NCBI RefSeq assembly: GCF_013167955.1
Contig: NZ_BLWF01000004.1
Span: 1-64,000 of the forward strand
DNA length: 64,000 nucleotides
Direction: 5' to 3'
Source of the DNA: Thermanaeromonas sp. C210
GTDB lineage: Bacteria; Bacillota; DSM-521; Neomoorellales; Neomoorellaceae
How positions within the stretch are numbered: the first letter of the stretch is position 1; each line of letters starts with the position of its first letter. Below the pieces are notes generated by a model. That model did not search any database. It was not told the DNA's origin and saw nothing but the letters and a program-made list of their open reading frames with translations. Positions 15,354 to 23,520 of this stretch are shown in pieces. A program made the translations under genes and the position numbers.

Positions 15354-16196
15354 GTGCGCATTGGTTCCCATCTATCCATCGCTCAGGGTCTGCCCAAGGC
15401 GGCCCTTATGGCCGAACGTATCGGCGCCAATACCTTCCAGTTCTTCACCCGGAACCCCCGGGGCGGCCGGGCGCGCCACATCGGGAAGGAAGAGATAGAA
15501 GAGTGGTATACGGAGAGGGAGCGGCTGGATATTTACCCGGTGGTAGGTCATCTGCCTTACACCGTCAATTTGGCCGCCTCTCCCGGGAAGCTAAAGGACT
15601 TTGCCGCTATGGTAGTGCGAGAAGATATGGCTAGGGCTGCCGCTATAGGGGCGGAATACGTAGTGAGCCATCCCGGCCGGCATAAGGGTGACCGTGAAGA
15701 GGCCCTACACCGCCTGGCCGAGGTCATCCGCCAGGGCCTGGAGGAAACCCCGGAAGTGAAAACGAGGTTCCTCCTGGAAACTATGGCAGGGCAACGGGGG
15801 GAAATAGGTAGTCTGGAGGATCTGCACCAGATTTTGGACTTACTGGATTGGTCGCCGCGGGTAGGTATTTGTATCGATTCGGCCCATCTTTTTGCCGCAG
15901 GGTGGAATCTAAAAACCCCCGACGGGTGTGATGACTTGGTGGCGGCCCTGGAGAAAAAGATCGGGCTGGAGCGCGTTAAAGTAATGCATTTAAACGATTC
16001 CCTGGCTCCCTTAGGCAGCCACCGGGACCGTCATGCCTGCATAGGTAAAGGCGAACTGGGGGACGAGGGCATCGGCGTCATTGTAAACCATCCCTTTTTA
16101 GGCAGCTTGCCCATGCTCCTGGAGACTACGGTAGAACATTACGAGGATTATGGAGACGAAATTGCCAAGGTCAAGGAATTACGGAGTAGGGGGTAG
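15354..16196 (+). CDS. nfo: Deoxyribonuclease IV (AP endonuclease, endonuclease IV family)
   Basis: Cuts DNA 5' of abasic sites in base-excision repair with three zinc ions. The 280 residues have the TIM-barrel family signatures: RIGSHLSIAQGLPKA at the start, NTFQFFTRNPRG, VVGHLPYTVNLA, FLLETMAGQRGEIGS, VGICIDSAHLFAAGW and VKVMHLNDSLAPLGSHRDRH, which contain the His, Glu and Asp ligands. Start is GTG with AGGAGAA upstream. Single-gene unit. Confidence 0.95.
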   Translation: MRIGSHLSIAQGLPKAALMAERIGANTFQFFTRNPRGGRARHIGKEEIEEWYTERERLDIYPVVGHLPYTVNLAASPGKLKDFAAMVVREDMARAAAIGAEYVVSHPGRHKGDREEALHRLAEVIRQGLEETPEVKTRFLLETMAGQRGEIGSLEDLHQILDLLDWSPRVGICIDSAHLFAAGWNLKTPDGCDDLVAALEKKIGLERVKVMHLNDSLAPLGSHRDRHACIGKGELGDEGIGVIVNHPFLGSLPMLLETTVEHYEDYGDEIAKVKELRSRG

Positions 16197-16300
16197 GGTA
16201 AGGGGCTCTTCTTTAAGGGGTAATTCCCTGGCGTAACCCCGAGGCTCAGGAGAAAGTGGGTGCTAAAGCGCGCTTCTGAAAAGCGGGGTGCGTCAGCCCT

Positions 16301-17266
16301 TTATCCGCGTGACACCAAAGCCCTGCAATAGGGCAGAATCTGTTCTGCCGTCAAAATGAGGGGCCATTGGAGGTCCAAGCCGCAGATTTTGGTAAAGGCT
16401 ATCTTATCCCTACGTAAGTCGGGCCATCCGGCCACCGCTTCCAGGCAGGCAGGGAAAAAGAGATAATCGGTTTGTACTTTGCTCCAGGTTGTGCCGGGGG
16501 ACTCCCTCAGGCAAAAGGTGAATTTACCCTTGGCCGTCCAGCAAAGGAGCGTTGCAGACCCCAGGATTAGCCGGACGGGGGCCCGGTCCGGTAATTCCAG
16601 TACCTCCCCCAAGTATTCCTTTCTCGATAGGCGGCGGGCCCTTTGCCGGGTATAGTAGTAAAGACCATAACTGCCGCCTTGCGGCTTCCAGACCAGCCAG
16701 TAAAGCCGTGAAGCCTCCGGTCCGTAGAAATAAATCCCGGCCTCCTTCCTTTCTTGGCCTATAATGCAGGGCGGGCTCCACCCCGCTGCCCGGGTGTAGG
16801 TGGAGGAGAGGAGAATTTTCATCCCGCCGGTGACCTCTTCCCAGCAGAGGAAAAGGCGCTCGCTATCCTCCAGCGCAAAGCATAAAGGCTCGGGGGGCAG
16901 GGTAAAGGGCAGTTCGCGGATTAGCCAGTCTCCTCCCTGATAAAGAAGGTGCTTCACTCTACCTGGACCCAAACGCAGTAATATGTGCTTCCTGCCGGTG
17001 CCGTCCACTACCAAGCCATAGGGCTCTTCTCCGTCTCGGCAAGGCAGGGATAGAGTTTGCCAGGATCGGCCCTGCCAATAGACATAAATATTGCGTCCCT
17101 CCGCCGTCCTTAGCAAAAGGTGTAGGCGCCCCGCGGGGTCGAGAGAGGAGAGGTAATAAGCGATGCCGGCGACCGGCCTTCCGGTTAGAATATAAGCATA
17201 GTTCAGCCAGCCGGGGCCGGAAGTGATATTCCATATGTCGTCCTCTAGAGTCCAGAGCAGAGGCAC
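16301..17266 (-). CDS. Unknown protein with repeated Trp/Tyr-rich beta segments
   Basis: 321 residues, GTG start behind AGGTGAAA. No signal peptide. Regularly spaced segments such as IYVYWQGRSWQTL, VKHLLYQGGDWLIREL, LFLCWEEVTGGMKILL, YWLVWKPQGGSYGLYYY and LLCWTAKGKFTF suggest beta-propeller-like blades of about 45 residues. I do not recognise a named family. The surrounding genes give no functional hint. Confidence 0.6.
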   Translation of the reverse strand: MPLLWTLEDDIWNITSGPGWLNYAYILTGRPVAGIAYYLSSLDPAGRLHLLLRTAEGRNIYVYWQGRSWQTLSLPCRDGEEPYGLVVDGTGRKHILLRLGPGRVKHLLYQGGDWLIRELPFTLPPEPLCFALEDSERLFLCWEEVTGGMKILLSSTYTRAAGWSPPCIIGQERKEAGIYFYGPEASRLYWLVWKPQGGSYGLYYYTRQRARRLSRKEYLGEVLELPDRAPVRLILGSATLLCWTAKGKFTFCLRESPGTTWSKVQTDYLFFPACLEAVAGWPDLRRDKIAFTKICGLDLQWPLILTAEQILPYCRALVSRG

Positions 17267-17320
17267 CGGTTTTTCACCTGCCCTAAAGTTAATATATTAA
17301 CCTCGGGGCGGAACTGTACT

Positions 17321-17358
17321 AAAAAAATAAGCCCCTCGACGGCTGTGAGCTGGGGCTT
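17321..17358 (-). terminator. Intrinsic terminator (minus strand)
   Basis: On the minus strand AAGCCCC pairs with GGGGCTT (17352-17358 with 17329-17335) and is followed by a T-rich run. It lies about 80 bases beyond the tRNA-Glu terminator, so it may end a separate small transcript from 17359-17436. Confidence 0.65.
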
Positions 17359-17436
17359 GCAAGGAAATACAGGTTGGAAAACGACCACCCTCCTGTATCT
17401 GCGGAGGGCGGTGTCCCTGGCGGGGTTTTAGGGCAA

Positions 17437-17460
17437 GAAAAAATCCGGGCCGTAGCCCGG
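17437..17460 (-). terminator. Terminator of tRNA-Glu
   Basis: CCGGGC-TACG-GCCCGG followed by ATTTTTTC on the minus strand, 22 bases after the tRNA-Glu CCA end. Confidence 0.8.
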
Positions 17461-17481
17461 AAATGTTGATATTGCTTATTG

Positions 17482-17557
17482 TGGTAGCCCTACGGGGATT
17501 CGAACCCCGGTTACCGCCGTGAGAGGGCGGCGTCCTAGTCCACTAGACGATAGGGCC
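17482..17557 (-). tRNA. tRNA-Glu (anticodon CUC)
   Basis: Complete cloverleaf on the minus strand. The acceptor stem is GGCCCTA/TAGGGCT (G-U at the first pair). Anticodon stem CCGCC/GGCGG encloses CTCTCAC (anticodon CTC). The T-arm CGGGG-TTCGAAT-CCCCG follows, then A and encoded CCA. Confidence 0.95.
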
Positions 17558-17612
17558 TCGAACCGAGATTAATTATACCATGCCTGTCTCCTTCCGTCAA
17601 TCCCCTGCCGGC

Positions 17613-18732
17613 CTGGCGAATCCCCAGTTTTGACGATTCTAACGATTCTGAGGCTGAATATGAGAAAGGAAAAGGGAACCCTCCTTTCGAAGAGATATTT
17701 GTAAATGATAGGCACGAAAGGAGGATTCCCATGAGTTTTAAGAGATTTGTCAAGAACTTTGTAGCATGGTTTAGCGATCTTCGCAAGTCCCAAAGAAAAA
17801 CACTAGCAGCCTTGGTATACGGCCTGATGAAGTCGCGCCGTGTTGGTGTCGCAGCTATAGCCCGAGGCATATACGTGGCTTGCAAATTCAAGAAAAAGAT
17901 TACTTATAGCTTTGGATTGGACGGACTTGCATGATAAAAAGCATCAGGCCCTTTTTGCCAGCGTTATTTTAGATACCCGAGCCATACCTATTCTATGGCG
18001 AGTAGTTGAAAAAGAAAATCCAAGCTATAGCCAGAACCAGGAAGAAGAAAGGCTGCTAGAGAAGCTGAAAGAAATTATTCCTCAAGGGATTGAAGCTATT
18101 ATACTGGCCGACCGCGGTTTTGGGCGGGTGGAGCTATTTAAGAAATTGGGGTTTTTAGGGTTCAAGTATATCATTCGAGTTTCGGGCACTGCCTGGATAG
18201 ATAGTGAGCAATTTACCGGGAGTTTACAACGCTTTCCTGTGCGCCCAAACCAACTAATTGATTTTGGCCGGGTACTTTACCATAAGAAGGAGAAGTATCC
18301 GGTACGGCTCATTTACCAATTCGCACCTGGGCAGGAGGAGCCATGGTTTTTAGTTACTAATCTGGATTGGGAGGCGAAAAGAGTACCTCAGGGCTACGGA
18401 CATCGCATGGATATCGAGGAAAAGTTTAAAGACTTTAAGAACCTGCGCACGGGCCTGGGGTTACACGGGGTAATTCTTTCTGCTGCTTGTCGCTATGAGC
18501 GTTTACTATTGGTAGTAGTGTATGCTTATTTCTTTCTTCTCCTGGCCGGAGCCTATGGTGAAGAGAAAGGATATCACCGGAAACTGGTGGCCAGTTCTAC
18601 TACCAAAAGGCGCGTTATGGGCTTGTGGCAAGTTGGATATTATGTGTTAAAAGCTTTCAGAGTAGGTTGTCGCCGCTTATTATGTCTCCTACCTTCCTTG
18701 ATGCCGGAAATTTAAAACTGGGGATGCGCCAG
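17613..18732 (+). mobile_element. IS4-type insertion sequence, internally deleted
   Basis: About 1.1 kb bounded by 21-bp inverted repeats, 19 of 21 identical: 17613-17633 and the complement of 18712-18732, sharing CTGGCG then ATCCCCAGTTTT. The transposase inside is broken. No target duplication could be confirmed. Confidence 0.75.
17731..18715 (+). pseudogene. IS4-family DDE transposase, deleted and out of frame
   Basis: The N-terminal frame (17731-17934) reads RKTLAALVYGLMKSRRVGVAAIARGIY up to ACKFK. The C-terminal frame resumes with IALDWTDLHDKKHQALFAS (first catalytic Asp), AIILADRGFGRVELFKKL (second Asp) and YGHRMDIEEKFKDFK (the YREK-like Glu segment). Roughly 50 residues between CKFK and the first Asp strand are missing and the frame changes near 17915. 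It cannot make an intact transposase. Confidence 0.82.
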
Positions 18733-18758
18733 CCTGCCGGCCTGGTGCATCCCCATTT
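18720..18758 (+). terminator. Long hairpin at the IS right end
   Basis: A 13-bp stem starting GGGGATGC (18720-18732 with 18742-18754, one G-T pair) is followed by ATTTTC. It overlaps the right inverted repeat and would end transcription leaving the IS. The remainder up to 18981 shows no gene or clear signal. Confidence 0.6.
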
Positions 18759-18981
18759 TCGAGGCTAGGCCTGCGCCTTGGCTTTCGCTCGCTCCAAAAG
18801 CCCAGGTCGTACCAATGGCCGCCTAGGCGGCCCTTTGGCCTTCAGGATCCGGTGAGGTTTCAGGTTGAAACCCAATCCTCCTCCCCGGCTACGGCCGCCG
18901 TGACTCCAGGCCACGACCCGCCTTCCTCAGGGCCTGAACTGGGGCTGCCGTGGAAGACTGGCCATCCTCCCAGGGTGCTCT

Positions 18982-19458
18982 TTACAACCGTTCGATGATT
19001 TCTATGGCTTTGCGGAGGTGCCCTATCAATTCTTCTACCTCCGATCGATCAAGTTTCTTTAGGATATTTGAGAGTATTTCCTGGTGCTCGGCCATGACCT
19101 TTTCCATATGCATCTTACCCTGGGGGGTGAGCACCACTATTTGTTTCCTCCGGTCGGCCGGTGCCTCCCTGCGGGCGACCAACCCTGCCTTCTCGAGGGA
19201 GTCCAGCAAAGTGGTAACCCCTCCCTTTTCCAAGTCCAGTTTCCTGCTGAGCTCACTAGGGGTGGCCGGACCGCCGCAGTAAAGAAGGGCGATCAGTTTT
19301 TGCTGGTTTTTCTTGAGCCGGGCGCCCGGGCTTTCACCCTCCCGAAAGGCACGAAGGAATTTCTGGTGGTGCAGCCCGAAGAATCTCACCAGGGTCCTAT
19401 ATAATTCTTCAGCCAGTTCTTTATCCCGTCCTCTTTCCTTTTCCGCTCCTGCACCCAT
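18982..19458 (-). CDS. MarR-family transcriptional regulator
   Basis: 158 residues with the winged helix of MarR proteins: PATPSELSRKLDLEKGGVTT as the helix-turn-helix, SLEKAGLVARREAPADRRKQ as the wing with the conserved D-R pair. Dimerisation helices lie at both ends. It likely represses its own promoter: an inverted repeat TCTTA-TTG-TAAGA sits at 19536-19548 beside the -10 box. No effector gene adjoins on the same strand; the target could be the secreted-protein cluster at 19.8 kb, transcribed divergently. Confidence 0.85.
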   Translation of the reverse strand: MGAGAEKERGRDKELAEELYRTLVRFFGLHHQKFLRAFREGESPGARLKKNQQKLIALLYCGGPATPSELSRKLDLEKGGVTTLLDSLEKAGLVARREAPADRRKQIVVLTPQGKMHMEKVMAEHQEILSNILKKLDRSEVEELIGHLRKAIEIIERL

Positions 19459-19535
19459 ACCCTCGGGCCCCTTTATACCCTTTTACAGCGCACCTCGAGT
19501 AAGGGCTCATCTGCTACACAAGTATCAGTTCGAAA

Positions 19536-19577
19536 TCTTATTGTAAGAATTATAACTTAAAAACCGCCGTCCATCAA
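19536..19577 (-). promoter_or_regulatory. marR promoter with overlapping operator
   Basis: On the minus strand TTGATG (19577-19572), 17 bases, TATAAT (19554-19549). The inverted repeat TCTTATTGTAAGA (19548-19536) begins next to the -10 box, where a bound MarR dimer would block transcription. The rest of 19459-19847 shows no other gene. Confidence 0.65.
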
Positions 19578-19850
19578 CTTAACATTATCCTAACACCAAC
19601 ACCGGCCACGCTTTGCACCCGTGTACCTGAAAGGGAAGACAAAGGACGGGGATTTCGGTCCTTTATGTTCCGGGGCTTAACTATTTTAGGGTTATGGGTT
19701 ATGCTGAAAATAACATAACGAGTCGCTTTTTATATTTGAACGCTACCGGATGCGCCGTTGGTATACGGTTATTTCTGACACAACTCTATCAAGGGTTAAA
19801 AAGCGGAAGGCTGGCCTGCCCAGCCCGGGTGGGAGGAAGTAAGGCCCGTG

Positions 19851-21132
19851 ATGCTATTCTCCCTCCCGCAAGAGGGGAGACGTGCCGGCCAAAGTAAAAT
19901 ACTTATCTTTCTTTTTCTTCTACCGGCATTTTTCGTTGCAATCTGCACTTTCTGTTCCCGGAGCTCTTCCGCCCAATCCCCCGGGCCTACAACGGAAGTC
20001 AGGGTGGTCAAGTATGCCGCCGACAAGAAAACGGTCCTTGCGGAACGGACGGTCACTTACCGTTGGATGGAGGCCAACTTGCCGGTTTACGGGGATGGTA
20101 ACACCCATTATTACCACCAAGGACCTGTTTTCGAGGGAGCCTGGCAGCAGGTTTATCCCGATAAACAATACAACCCCTGGGATCCGGAGGAAAAAGTCAA
20201 TATCCAGAGCAGGGATTACGGAGCCGTAAAAGGGACCAATATTAAAGACCTGTGCGACCTGGTGGGCGGCATGTCCCCCGGTGATAAGGTTAGAATCAAA
20301 GCCGTCGACGGTTTTAGCCGGTGGTTCACTTATGAGAGCGTGTACCACCCGCCCGGAAGGGGCCATTGATTCTCTGCTGGTACAATGGCGCGGAGGGGCA
20401 GAGAGGGGAAGGGCGGGGGTTGGGCTACGTGCCCGACTACCATGAGGGGGGATGCGGTTAGTTTTCTTTGCCGCGGCAAACGCGCAAGGCTATCACTGCT
20501 TCTGCAACTGGGACATGCACGAGTGTCTTCCGGAAGAATCCTGGCACTTCTACCGCAGCGGCGGCAAGGAATATCCCTCCTCCAGCGGTCTTTCCGTGAA
20601 GTGGGTCAGTGAAATTGCCATCTACTCCCAGATATCACCCCCGGCCGAAGAGGCTGCCGGGCAAGCCCTTCCCGAAGCCGCGCCGGTTCAAGGGGCCGGT
20701 TCCGGGGAAGGCCGTTTTACTACTGACCCCGGGGTTCCCGCTCCGGAGGAGAGAAGGAATGGTGAGGGGAGCTCGCCCCCGGAAACCGAGGTGGGAACCG
20801 GTGGGCCGCGGGAGGAGTTAGCCACGGTGGGCATCTCCGTAGAACATATGCAGGTAGCCCCCCCAAGGGAGGTGGTACGCTTAATTAACAGCGGAACCGC
20901 GGAGTTGGAAGTATATTTGGCGGCCGACGAAAGGGAAAAGGGGCCGCCCGGGGAAGATAGCCCCCTGATTTATGTTAACGGTGGGCCCTATGACCCTTCC
21001 CGGGCCATTGGCCGGGTTCCGCCGGCGGGCGCATTAACGGTCGCCATTGAACTTAAGGGGCCTTATCCTGAAAACATGGCGGAGGAGGTGTGTTTTCTCT
21101 TCTGGGCCCGGCCCCTTCTGGATTTTCAGTAG
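19851..21132 (+). pseudogene. Secreted paralogue of the 21204 protein, two frameshifts
   Basis: A signal peptide (ILIFLFLLPAFFVAICTF) leads into the domain shared with the next gene: EVRVVKYAADKKTV, TYRWMEANLPVYGDGNTHYY, GAVKGTNIKDLCDLVGGM. The frame is lost near 20364 in a G-run, continues in another frame as PLILCWYNG to YVPDYHEG, and shifts again near 20447 in a second G-run to MRLVFFAAANAQGYHCFCNW. The C-terminal part (20630-21132) is a Pro/Glu linker and a separate beta domain not found in the neighbour. Two breaks in G-runs could be base-calling errors. The ATG follows GGGAGGAAG. Confidence 0.65.
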
Positions 21133-21203
21133 CGTCCCACTTACAAGGCGAACAGAGACCTTGCCGTCCGCCGGTAAATTTCTTGTATGGAGGGTTTTGG
21201 AGA

Positions 21204-22361
21204 ATGATCTTGAGAAGACTATCTCTACGGCCTTACCGGCTTTTGCCGGGCATCGCCCTTTCCCTTCTAATAATGGCCCTTTGGGGGCTCTGGCTAGCCC
21301 TTCCGGCTGCTGCGAGTGCGGCAACTACCTCCGTACGTATTGTCAAATATGCGGCCGATGGGAAAACCGTAGTGGCCGAGGAGGAAGTAGATTACCGTTG
21401 GATGGAAGAAAATCTCCAGGTGTACGGCGACGGAATAACCCATTACTATCATCAGGGACCGACCTTTGATGAGGGTAACCTGTGGGATCCCGCCGAAGAG
21501 GTAAATTTAAAGGATCAGGGCGCGGTTAAAGGGACGAATATCAAAGATCTTTGTGATCTCGTCGGGGGAATGGTTCCCGGAGAAACGGTGAGGATTCGAG
21601 CGACGGACGGTTTCTCCAAGGACTTCCCTTACGAGAACGTTTATAATCCCCGGCCGGAACAAGGGCCTCTAGTGCTTACCTGGTACTGCGACGGGAAATA
21701 TATACCCGAATACGAGGATGGCATGAAATTGGTTTTCCTCGCCCAGACTCCCAATAACCAGGGGCAGTACGTCTTCGGGAGCGCCGATATGCAACAGTGC
21801 CTCCCGGAGCAGTACCGGCATTATTACGATATTTACCCCACGAGCAACGGTTACACGGTAAAGAACGTCAATGAAATAATAATTTTCGGCAAGGAAGAGC
21901 CGTTGGAAACGGGACCGGCCTGGGAATTGGAGTTGAGCGGGGCCCTAAACAAAAAGGTAAGCTGGGAGGAGTTGGCCGAGGGTGTAAGGTGTCAAGGGGT
22001 GGAGTACGAGGATGATAGCGGTACGTGGCGGGGAATACCCCTCTGGTACCTTATGGGCTACGTAGATGATACTAACGAACACGGTACGGGGGCCTTTAAC
22101 GACAGGCTCGCCCAGGAGGGGTATTCCGTCACGCTCTTGGCCGGTGATGGCTATGCTGTAACCCCGGATTCTAAGACGGTAGCCCGCAACGACAACTACT
22201 TGGTGGCCTGTTACCTTAACGGCGCACCTCTACCGGAGACGGATGCCAAAGGAAAGCCCCTGGCACCCTTAAAACTGGTCGGCCCCGGCGTTAGCGGGGG
22301 GCAAAGAAGCGGTTTTCGTCCTGGTAAGGTTGGCGGCGGGAGGAACAAGTTCTCATGTTAA
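21204..22361 (+). CDS. Secreted protein: conserved N-domain plus sulfite-oxidase-like (molybdopterin-fold) C-domain
   Basis: 385 residues. A signal sequence (LLPGIALSLLIMALWGLWLALPAAASA) is followed by the SVRIVKYAADGKTVV domain, also present in the upstream gene (about residues 35-235). The C-terminal region WELELSGALNKKVSWEELAE, then DSGTWRGIPLWYLMGYVDD and GYSVTLLAGDGYAV, resembles the oxidoreductase molybdopterin-binding (SUOX-like) fold. I cannot identify the Moco cysteine. ATG at 21204 follows GGAGGG. Its end overlaps the ABC ATPase start by seven bases. The tail after GPGVSGGQ looks shifted in a G-run, so the last 20 residues may be wrong. Function unknown. Confidence 0.65.
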   Translation: MILRRLSLRPYRLLPGIALSLLIMALWGLWLALPAAASAATTSVRIVKYAADGKTVVAEEEVDYRWMEENLQVYGDGITHYYHQGPTFDEGNLWDPAEEVNLKDQGAVKGTNIKDLCDLVGGMVPGETVRIRATDGFSKDFPYENVYNPRPEQGPLVLTWYCDGKYIPEYEDGMKLVFLAQTPNNQGQYVFGSADMQQCLPEQYRHYYDIYPTSNGYTVKNVNEIIIFGKEEPLETGPAWELELSGALNKKVSWEELAEGVRCQGVEYEDDSGTWRGIPLWYLMGYVDDTNEHGTGAFNDRLAQEGYSVTLLAGDGYAVTPDSKTVARNDNYLVACYLNGAPLPETDAKGKPLAPLKLVGPGVSGGQRSGFRPGKVGGGRNKFSC

Positions 22362-23425
22362 GAGTCACTGACCTGGAAGTACGGCTGCCCTCCTTTAGCC
22401 TTAGGAATATAAGCTTTCAGGTGGAGGAGGGAGAATTTTTCTTCATCCTGGGACCCTCGGGAGCCGGTAAAACCGTATTGTTGGAAGCCCTGGCCGGGTT
22501 ACACAGACCTCGGCAGGGGAGGATTATCATGGAAGGAAGGGATATTACGTTTCTTCCTGCGGAAAAGCGACCCTTTTCCATTGTGTACCAGGATTTTACC
22601 CTTTTCCCTCACCTGACGGTAGAAGAGAATATCCGTTATCCCCTGCGCTTTCGCTGGCCGAACACCGGCTTTACTTGGCAGCAATGGGTGGAAGTGTTGG
22701 GAATAGGGTCGCTGCTGTCCCAATACCCCCATACTTTAAGCGGCGGTGAAAAGCAGCGTGTCGCCCTGGCGCGGGCTTTGGCAGCTTGCCCGCGCCTGCT
22801 CATGCTGGACGAACCCCTTGTCAACCTCCATCCGGCCCTGCGGGGCGAAATAGGGAAGGAGCTGAAGCGCCTAAACCGCGACTTCGGCCTCACGACAATC
22901 ATGGTAACCCACGATTTTTCCGAGGTCTTCTCGTACGGGGAGCGGGTTGCAGTACTCATAGGAGGGCAAATGGTGCAAATCGGAACGCCCGAGGAGGTAT
23001 TCAGGACGCCGGTCTCACCGGCAGTGGCCGGGTTCGTGGGATTGAACAATCTCATCCCCTTGGTGTGGCACGAGGGAAAGTGGCACATATTGGGCCGTCC
23101 TGTAGAGACAGATTATGGTTTTTCCCCTCGGGGCCTATTGGCCGGGGTGCGTCCGGAGGATGTGCGGGTAAGCCGTCAACCCCTTTTGCTTACTTATTCA
23201 TGGCCGGGAGAGGTGAAGGGCCTGACCAACATGGGACCGGTATTCCGCCTGGAGGTAGAGGTAGACGGCTTTAAACTTGACGCAGATGTAGCCGGCTACC
23301 GGGTCCTGGAAGAAGGGCTAAGGGTTGGAGCAAAGGTCTACGCAGGGTTCGCGACCGAGCACCTTTGCTTCCTGCCGGGCGAACCGGAGGCACCCCATCC
23401 CAAACCGCCGGAAGGGGAGAGATAA
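22355..23425 (+). CDS. ABC transporter ATPase, molybdate/tungstate type
   Basis: 356 residues, ATP-driven import subunit. Walker A GPSGAGKT near residue 35, Q-loop VYQDFTLFPHLTVEENI, signature LSGGEKQRVALARAL, Walker B LLMLDEPL and H-loop TIMVTHD are all present. A C-terminal TOBE-like domain (LLAGVRPEDVRVSR onward) as in ModC/WtpC suggests an oxyanion substrate. The start overlaps the preceding secreted-protein gene (ATGTTAA), so the two are translated together. No permease or binding-protein gene is adjacent, so it must pair with a membrane subunit encoded elsewhere. Substrate is inference. Confidence 0.85.
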   Translation: MLRVTDLEVRLPSFSLRNISFQVEEGEFFFILGPSGAGKTVLLEALAGLHRPRQGRIIMEGRDITFLPAEKRPFSIVYQDFTLFPHLTVEENIRYPLRFRWPNTGFTWQQWVEVLGIGSLLSQYPHTLSGGEKQRVALARALAACPRLLMLDEPLVNLHPALRGEIGKELKRLNRDFGLTTIMVTHDFSEVFSYGERVAVLIGGQMVQIGTPEEVFRTPVSPAVAGFVGLNNLIPLVWHEGKWHILGRPVETDYGFSPRGLLAGVRPEDVRVSRQPLLLTYSWPGEVKGLTNMGPVFRLEVEVDGFKLDADVAGYRVLEEGLRVGAKVYAGFATEHLCFLPGEPEAPHPKPPEGER

Positions 23426-23444
23426 CCGGTACTTTAGACTTGCA

Positions 23445-23500
23445 GATGTAATTACATCTTGACATAAATACATAGGCGCGTTATGCTAATGTTAGCATAA
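23445..23500 (+). promoter_or_regulatory. Promoter with two perfect palindromes before the aldehyde dehydrogenase
   Basis: TTGACA (23459-23464), 17 bases, TATGCT (23482-23487). A 14-bp palindrome GATGTAATTACATC (23445-23458) abuts the -35 box. A second inverted repeat, TTATGCTAA-TG-TTAGCATAA (23481-23500), covers the -10 box and start point. They look like an activator or repressor site upstream and a repressor site over the promoter. The gene's GGAGAGG follows directly. Confidence 0.75.
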
Positions 23501-23520
23501 CCGGAAAGGAGAGGAACCTC

